Source: Rhizopus arrhizus
Taxonomy: Eukaryota; Mucoromycota; Mucoromycetes; Mucorales; Rhizopodaceae
Assembly: GCA_024220505.1 (NCBI GenBank)
Contig: JAKZZE010000012.1
Coordinates: 1,178,001-1,242,000 of the forward strand
Direction: 5' to 3'
DNA length: 64,000 nt
Below, in pieces: positions 58,393 to 64,000 of the stretch (within the stretch, counting starts at the first letter, position 1; each line of letters begins with the position of its first letter). The position numbers and the translations under genes were made by a program. The notes under the pieces are model-generated. The model did no database searches, was not told the origin of the DNA, and worked only from the letters and a program-made list of their open reading frames with translations.

Positions 58393-58698
58393 TGAATCGA
58401 CGGCGGGAGCGTTACTGTGAGCGACGTCAGCTTGTCCTTCTTTCAAAAGTTTGACTCTTATGCTATACCAGGCAAAACGTATACATCTGGCATATCTGAT
58501 TTTGATGATCTTACTCAAAGCATTGCCTTGGAAGCAAAGTTCCTGTTGATAGTCAAGTTCCACACATATAGCAACGAGACTTTTTCTGAAGAACACGACC
58601 GCCCTACTGGGCTTTCTACTGGTGCTAGAGACTTGACTTGGTCTCACACTTCCATCTTCGCTGTTGTTTATGCCAAGTTTGGTTCTCCTGCTGCTTAA
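58393..58698 (+). pseudogene. Glucoamylase (GH15) C-terminal fragment
   Basis: One open frame of ~100 residues without a proper start (a TGA precedes at 58387) corresponds to the end of a fungal glucoamylase. SLSFFQKFDSYAIPGKTYTS is followed by FLLIVKFHTYSN, FSEEHDRPTGLSTGARDLTW and SHTSIFAVVYAKFGSPAA with the stop at 58696-58698. The ARDLTWS block is a GH15 hallmark, and the SEE motif holds the position of the catalytic-base Glu. The remaining ~350 residues of the catalytic domain are absent upstream, where a minus-strand gene lies 41 bp away. It is therefore a truncated relic, probably moved or cut by transposon activity. Substitutions in the IALEAKFL region suggest it is no longer under selection. 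Confidence 0.8.
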
Positions 58699-60340
58699 GA
58701 TGTCTACTCTAGGAAAAGTTCTATATAAAAATAGTTTGATGATAAATTAATGCAATTAATACATTTGAACAATTATGACCTCATAACTATTCGTTTATAG
58801 CAATCTTTGTACCTTAAACTTTCTTACTTGCCTGATTTAGAGAAAAGAACCTGCAGTTTTGTTTTGAAACGAGTAGAGATACTCATTGAAACTTAAGAGG
58901 GGTTTATCCGCGAAAATATGTTTCAAGCTGGATACGAGTAAGCAAGAAAATGAAGAGTTAGATAGATGTATTGAAAGCACAGACTAAGCCAATCTGATCG
59001 ATGTAGTCTATGGGCCCTGTTACTAATAAAAACACAAACAGTTTGTGAATGTAATGCCCATTTATTGTTGGAGTAAGATACAACACTTGTGTTTTTTTTC
59101 TTTTGTGGCTATTGAAGATAAATAAAGGTAAAACGGGGTAAACATGATGTTAATTATCATATGATTGTGCACTTTATTTCTATATGAAAAGTCAATGCCC
59201 CATAAATAAACAGAGAGAATACATAACCACATTTTCATCTTATCCTAGTCAAGGCTTGATTAATCTTGAAATGTTGCAATCATTTGAATGCGTTTCTTTA
59301 TTAATCTTTATTCAACTTGAAACATATTCATGTAATTTGTTGCACACAAGTTTGAGTGTAACTTACCCCTTGCTCGGTATATGTTTCGAAAGTACAATGT
59401 TCCTTATTTGAACTTCATGATCTCTTCCTGAGCAAAACAAAACAAAATACGGTCCATACAAACCATATTCTTAAATGAAAAGGAAAGAACAGAAAAGAAA
59501 GATAGACAGTAGAAATAAGAATGGGTTTTTAAACTAAAAGCTTGCAAACTTAGATGCTAGTAGGAAGAAAGAAACAATAGGTGTAAACACCATTTTAAAT
59601 TAAAAATAGCTTTTCTTGAAACAAAGAGGATAAATAAACAAAAATGACTCGTTTGTACAGTATCAAAAAAAAAAAAGTTATTTAAAGAGGTTCATTTTTA
59701 GTTGAAAATTGTATTCTTCATCCTTTCAATTCATTTTATATGCTAGAACTGTAGATAAACACTCCCTCGTCTTTTTTTTTTCTTTTCGTGTGTCCTTATG
59801 TTTAATCATTCGATTTGGACCTTTAAATTGTTGGCTGTGATTATACTACTTTAAAATATGCAACGTTCGATAATCTCTGATTGGAGATTGATCTCTTCTT
59901 ATTCATGATTAAACAAGACACAATTGTGCTCAAAATCTGCTACCAATATAATTTATTGTGCTATTTTCTGTTATGTGCAAGTAAAAATGATCAAGTAATA
60001 TGCCTATCTATAGATACATTTGTTATCAGCTAAACATATGGATTCTTCAACATCAGTCTGTCGGCGTTTTTCTCTTTTACTTATTTTCGACTGCATGACT
60101 AATAACAAACATATTTAATTATATAAAAACACTTTTTATGATTTTTTAATCTTATTTAATAAATAGTAAACTTAATTTATGAAACTATTAGAAAGTCTCA
60201 CCAATTTTTTTTTTTTTTCAAAAGAAAAAATAAATGATTTATGGTAGTATTGTCTTTATTGTGAAACATGAATGGTTGTTTAATATGCAATAAACATTAA
60301 CCGACCAGCGGTTTATTGGTACTTTGTGCAAAGCGAAAAA
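58699..60340. other. Intergenic region
   Basis: About 1.6 kb, AT-rich. Short frames such as 59184-59411 have no family resemblance. It probably contains more eroded element DNA next to the island, but I see no recognisable motif. Confidence 0.35.
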
Positions 60341-62314
60341 TCAATTGGCTTGAGGATTCTTTCTTCTGCCTAATAAAGTTGAATTTTCCATGCTTAATTC
60401 AATAAAGCTATTATGCTTTCTTGGCTTTGCTTTTTTAGTTTTCTTTACAGAGTCCACATGGCTCATTGCCTCTAGTTTTTTCTCTAATGCTTCCAATTGC
60501 TTATCCCTCATTACTTTTCCATCGCTTGCTGTAGTTCGTATGGATGAACTTTCATCAGTAGATTCTTCCTCTGTTGTTTCCCCTTCATTTTCTTCTCCTT
60601 GAGAGCTTATAGCATTTTTGAATAACGCACGTTGATCATCCCGACCGTTTCCTTTTAAGCTTTTACTTCTTGCCTTTTCTTCAGTCATACGATGAACAGT
60701 GTAAGAAATATCAAACATTTCCTTCATAGATGACACACCCGAAAATAAATCTCTGCGAGGAGTGGTCGCACCAGACGCAACGATAGACGGCGCACGTGAG
60801 TTAACACGGGAATTTACAACAGATGATATATTGGATGAGGGAACAGCTGCTTCCAACTCTTCTTGATCTCTATTGCGTTCCAAAACCATACGTTTATATG
60901 CTTCGGCCTCAGTCTCTGGTTGATCCTTTGCGATATACTTTTTATTTTCAGATGCTGTATCATCTAACATAGTGGACAAGTCACTGGAAAGGGTAGGTTT
61001 TGTTTTCGTGTCACTTTCTTTAGTCTGGGTTACTTTCTATAAATTACATGTTTTATAAATAAAACATTATATCAACTATGCTTTCTCTTACCTGTTTCTT
61101 CATCCAAGGATGGTTAAGGAATTGATTGATAGTATAACGTTTTTCTGGATCAACACAAAGTAAATTTGTGATCAGATCCTTTGCTTCGTCAGAAATAGTG
61201 TCCCACCAAGGGCTCAAAAAGGTGTAACGGCCCCTTGCTACCTTCTCAGTCAAAATACTAATACTTTCGTCATAAAAAGGGGGGAAGCCACAAAGCAAAG
61301 TATATAAAACACAACCTAAAGCCCACATATCCACCGACATTGAATAACGCTCGTCATTGACAATCTCTGGAGCTGTATAACCTACAGTACCACAAGGTGT
61401 TCTTGTTTGCTGATCCCAAATCACTTTGGATAAACCAAAATCAGCAATCTTCACTTGGCCAATTCCACCACCGCCAACACCTTCTACAAATTTTCCTTCA
61501 TCCTCTTTGGGTTCATCAAATTCATTAGTCGTTAGAGGCGTATCTCGTTCCATAAAGTCAATAGGTACGAAAAGTAAATTTTCTGGTTTTATATCTCTAA
61601 TTTATTGCTTTTAGTTGATATTACGGGGTTTAGTCAGGGTTTTCTTTGTACCTGTGAACAATCCCTTTTTCTTCATGCAAATATCGAATACCGTCTGCAA
61701 CTTGATAGATACAATGACGAGAGAGATCTTCACTGAGGTAAGTAAGTCGGACAATTTGATGAAAAAGTTCTCCTCCTTCACATAATTCTAATATTAGAAA
61801 AAAATGCTGTATATAATTCAGTACGTGCACAATTGAATGAATGATGCATATCTTACGTCTTTTGTCTCTATAAAATCCAATAGCTTAATAATCGATGGAT
61901 GGTCTAATGTTCTCATGATCTGTGCTTCTTTCAAAACACTTGCTTTCTGTACAGAGAAATGTTAACTCCCTGTTATCATTTACATAAATTATCCAAATAC
62001 CTGTTGAGTGTTTATTTCGGCCTTTCTAACGACTTTGATGGCCATTTTTTCGTTTGTTTCTAGTTTGATGGCTTCATACACTCTAGAAAATGCACCACTA
62101 TACAGAGCATATGAGCTTGAGTTGAATTCGACATTGTTTTATTAACCTACTCTCCAAGTTTCGCTGTCAATCGATATGAATCAAGTTCTGGATAATTTGG
62201 CATAGTGTTCTTTGCCTTATTTTCTTCTTCTACAATTCTAGCAGCTGTTTCATACTTTTGACCTCCAATATAAGAGTTCTTTATAAAATTCTTTATTTGA
62301 CTGAAAACTGCCAT
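60341..62314 (-). CDS. MAPK-activated Ser/Thr kinase, Rck2/Srk1 type (paralogue B)
   Basis: Six exons on the minus strand (62314-62151, 62097-62001, 61946-61857, 61806-61652, 61596-61092, 61036-60341) encode 568 residues. Exons 2, 3 and 4 have exactly the same lengths (97, 90, 155 nt) as in paralogue A and the same phases. Kinase motifs are GDGAFSRVYE (Gly loop), MAIKVVRK, IVHRDIKPEN, DFGLSK and [13 protein letters not shown]. The Rck2-type insert EGKFVEGVGGGGIGQVKIAD and the PWWDTISDEAKDL block are present. The tail is longer than in A and has MKEMFDISYTVHRMTEEKAR, shared with A as [20 protein letters not shown]. It ends ENSTLLGRRKNPQAN, where the basic end resembles a MAPK docking motif. 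A role downstream of the Hog1/Sty1 stress MAPK is inferred. Confidence 0.93.
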
Positions 62315-62946
62315 TTGGTTTTTAATGAAGAGAAAGAAAAAGAAGAGAAAGAGAGAGAGAGAGAGATTGTTAAGTTGCCAGAAAACAAAAATTGAATGTC
62401 CGATTGTTTTATTAAATCCCAGATTGCAAAAATGTAGGTTGGCTGCAATTGATCTATTCATTTTTGCTATTTAATACATCATTTCTTCTTTTACAAGTGT
62501 GTCTTGTGAACATGTTCCTTATAAATTGCCTGAGCTTAAAACAATTTTTTATTGTATGAATTTACAGAGTATAAACTGCAGGATATACAGGATTCATCAC
62601 TTCAGGGTTCTTTTAAGGATAACTTTGCAAAGGAAACCTTCTTTGAGTGTCCAGATTACCCTTCAAACTTACTCCTTTATAATTCATGATTAGCTTTTAT
62701 TCTTAAAGCATAACATGACACCAGGTGATTTCAAACGCCTCGGCAATGACTATTCAGTTATAAATCCATCTGTTTTATGTTTTTTTTTTTTTTTTATAAT
62801 TTTACTGAATTCCCCTTTTATTACCAACCATCCTTTTCTTATCATTCGTTAGAAAACAATAAAGAAAAAAAATGGGTAAATGGGGTCAATAAGGTACATT
62901 TATATTAGTACCAATGTTTTATTTTTCTTCTTAAATGACACCATCT
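62315..62946. other. Intergenic region
   Basis: About 630 bp with a GA repeat at about 62349-62366 in the kinase B leader and a T run at about 62779-62795. Nothing else recognised. Confidence 0.4.
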
Positions 62947-64000
62947 CTACATCTTCTTCACACGATGACGACGATGTTTATGACGATGATGCTGTCGACT
63001 GACTCCAGAGTCTTCTTCTTTAACTACTGTAGCAGGATATGTGACCATTCTATTTATAGACAGAAGAGGTCTATTACTTTGAACAGAATACACTGATTTT
63101 ATAGGAGACGGAATTCTACCAACATCCATTCCTGCTGAAGGTGGTAAACCCCTGACTGCATTAGACACGTGTATTGCTGGCGGTCGCACCGGCACAAAAG
63201 CTGTTGGAAGGTTTGCTTGGCTGATCTTGGAAAGACTCTCGCTTGCTCTTTGATCAGCAGCAACAGAGGGTGCTCTCTAACACTAAACAGCTTTTGTAAA
63301 ATGAAAAAGAAACAAGTATTTTGTGTTTTACCATTCTTGAAACTGACGTGATGACAGATGATGCTGTTGGAATAGGATTGTAGTTTTGTTGTTGTTGTTG
63401 TATATTTGGTACGATTGCTTTTCTTTTTAATTTTTCATACATACTCTAATATAAATTATATGGCTTGTCAGATAATATACTCAAGAAAAGATCGTTACTT
63501 GTAATTTCTGAAATTGCTTTGTCTTTTCTTCCAATTGTAAAGCTATTTGTTGACACTTTTTCTTTTCTAATTCCTTTTCCCTTAATGAAGCTACATGAGA
63601 CTGGTTTAGACTATATGCTTTGGCTTGAACTTTGTTTTTCTTGTACTTGTCTGTTTCTCTTTCTCAACTTCAAAAAAAAAAAGAATACATATAAGATAAG
63701 GTACCCTAACCATTCTTCATTTTCACCTTTGATAATATGATTCAAGTCTCGATTCATCATATTAAATTGTTCTTTCAGAGCATTGTACTTTTGTTCTATA
63801 TTGCTTTGTAATATTGACTTGAAGCATAATTCTTGAGAAAGTTGATACTCATAAAATGCTATAGCTCTACCACTAATGTCAAGTATAACTTCGGGTTTTA
63901 AGCCAGCCAGCACAGACTATAAACAAAAGTGTAAAAGGAAGATTCAGCCTATTGGCAATCTTCTTTTTACTTACAGATTTGTACCGCTCTGTTGGATTTA
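62947..64000 (-). CDS. HEI10: Hei10/CCNB1IP1-like meiotic E3 ligase, C-terminal part
   Basis: The right edge cuts the gene; exons in the window are 64000-63975, 63916-63705, 63658-63499, 63445-63332 and 63276-62947 (minus strand). The segment NPTERYKSSVLAGLKPEVIL continues DISGRAIAFYEYQLSQE, which matches the LSPSEEYK and VLAGLRPE region just after the RING domain of human CCNB1IP1/HEI10. A long coiled coil follows (REKELEKKKCQQIALQLEEK, then FQKLQSMYEKLKRKAI). A low-complexity tail with QQQQQNYNP ends basic (HHRHKHRRHRVKKM). Relatives (Zip3, Hei10) mark crossover sites on meiotic chromosomes. The RING should lie just beyond the window. The exon 63705/63658 junction is the least certain. Confidence 0.82.

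Noticed and set aside
59184..59411. 75-codon frame in the 58.7-60.3 kb gap
   Set aside because: Cys/Leu-rich chance frame with no homology and no conserved neighbours.

Overview
The window is nuclear DNA of a filamentous fungus, most probably a member of the Mucorales (Mucoromycota). It is AT-rich. Its genes are intron-dense, with introns mostly 45-65 nt, GT-AG ends and little branch consensus. Intergenic DNA is full of poly(A)/poly(T) and CT-repeat tracts. The protein repertoire (divergent PMT, Rck2/Srk1 kinases, Hei10-type ligase, glucoamylase debris, a Mucorales-type repeated family) fits that group. No rRNA, tRNA or CRISPR array was seen. Exon models were built by hand from splice sites plus family alignment. 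Every intact multi-exon model sums to a multiple of three.

Layout. 1-8.1 kb: 3' end of a PB1-domain gene, a fungal transcription-factor-like gene without a zinc cluster, PMS1 (MutL) and CDC43 (GGTase-I beta), the last two convergent with 4 bp between stop codons. 9.5-11.1 kb: beta-tubulin. 12.8-17.4 kb: small proteins of unknown function flanking a decayed LIS1/PAC1 copy. 17.5-26.7 kb: HIBCH-like hydrolase, a conserved fungal protein, ERG2, a ten-exon PMT-family mannosyltransferase homologue and VPS74/GOLPH3. 27.3-38.8 kb: a triple-SH3 protein with CIN85/CD2AP architecture, a CCC2 copper ATPase, adenosine kinase, BRX1 and a polyQ protein.

39-41 kb is a graveyard of non-LTR-like coding remnants. 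41.8-47.5 kb: an AVT-type amino-acid transporter, V-ATPase subunit c, an Rck2/Srk1 kinase and a ZNF706-like protein. 47.9-50.4 kb is a second island, with a decayed Fanzor (eukaryotic TnpB-like) gene and a Tc1/mariner relic. 51-56.5 kb: kexin KEX2 (with a one-base frameshift), mitochondrial DnaJ MDJ1 and an ING/PHD protein. 57-58.7 kb is a third island: a transposase split by a 50-A run, a member of a presumed repeated gene family and a glucoamylase C-terminal fragment. 60.3-64 kb: a second Rck2/Srk1 paralogue and the 3' part of a Hei10/CCNB1IP1-like meiotic E3 ligase.

The housekeeping genes serve secretion and the Golgi (PMT, VPS74, KEX2, CCC2, V-ATPase), stress signalling (two Rck2 kinases), DNA repair and meiosis (PMS1, Hei10), and primary metabolism (ERG2, HIBCH, ADO1). 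They are not one pathway. The most interesting signals are three resistance-type residues in beta-tubulin, the Fanzor relic, the LIS1 pseudogene, a PMT homologue lacking the catalytic Asp, the KEX2 frameshift and several extreme gene-structure features (6-nt terminal exon, 19-nt microexon, GC-AG intron, 4-bp convergent genes).
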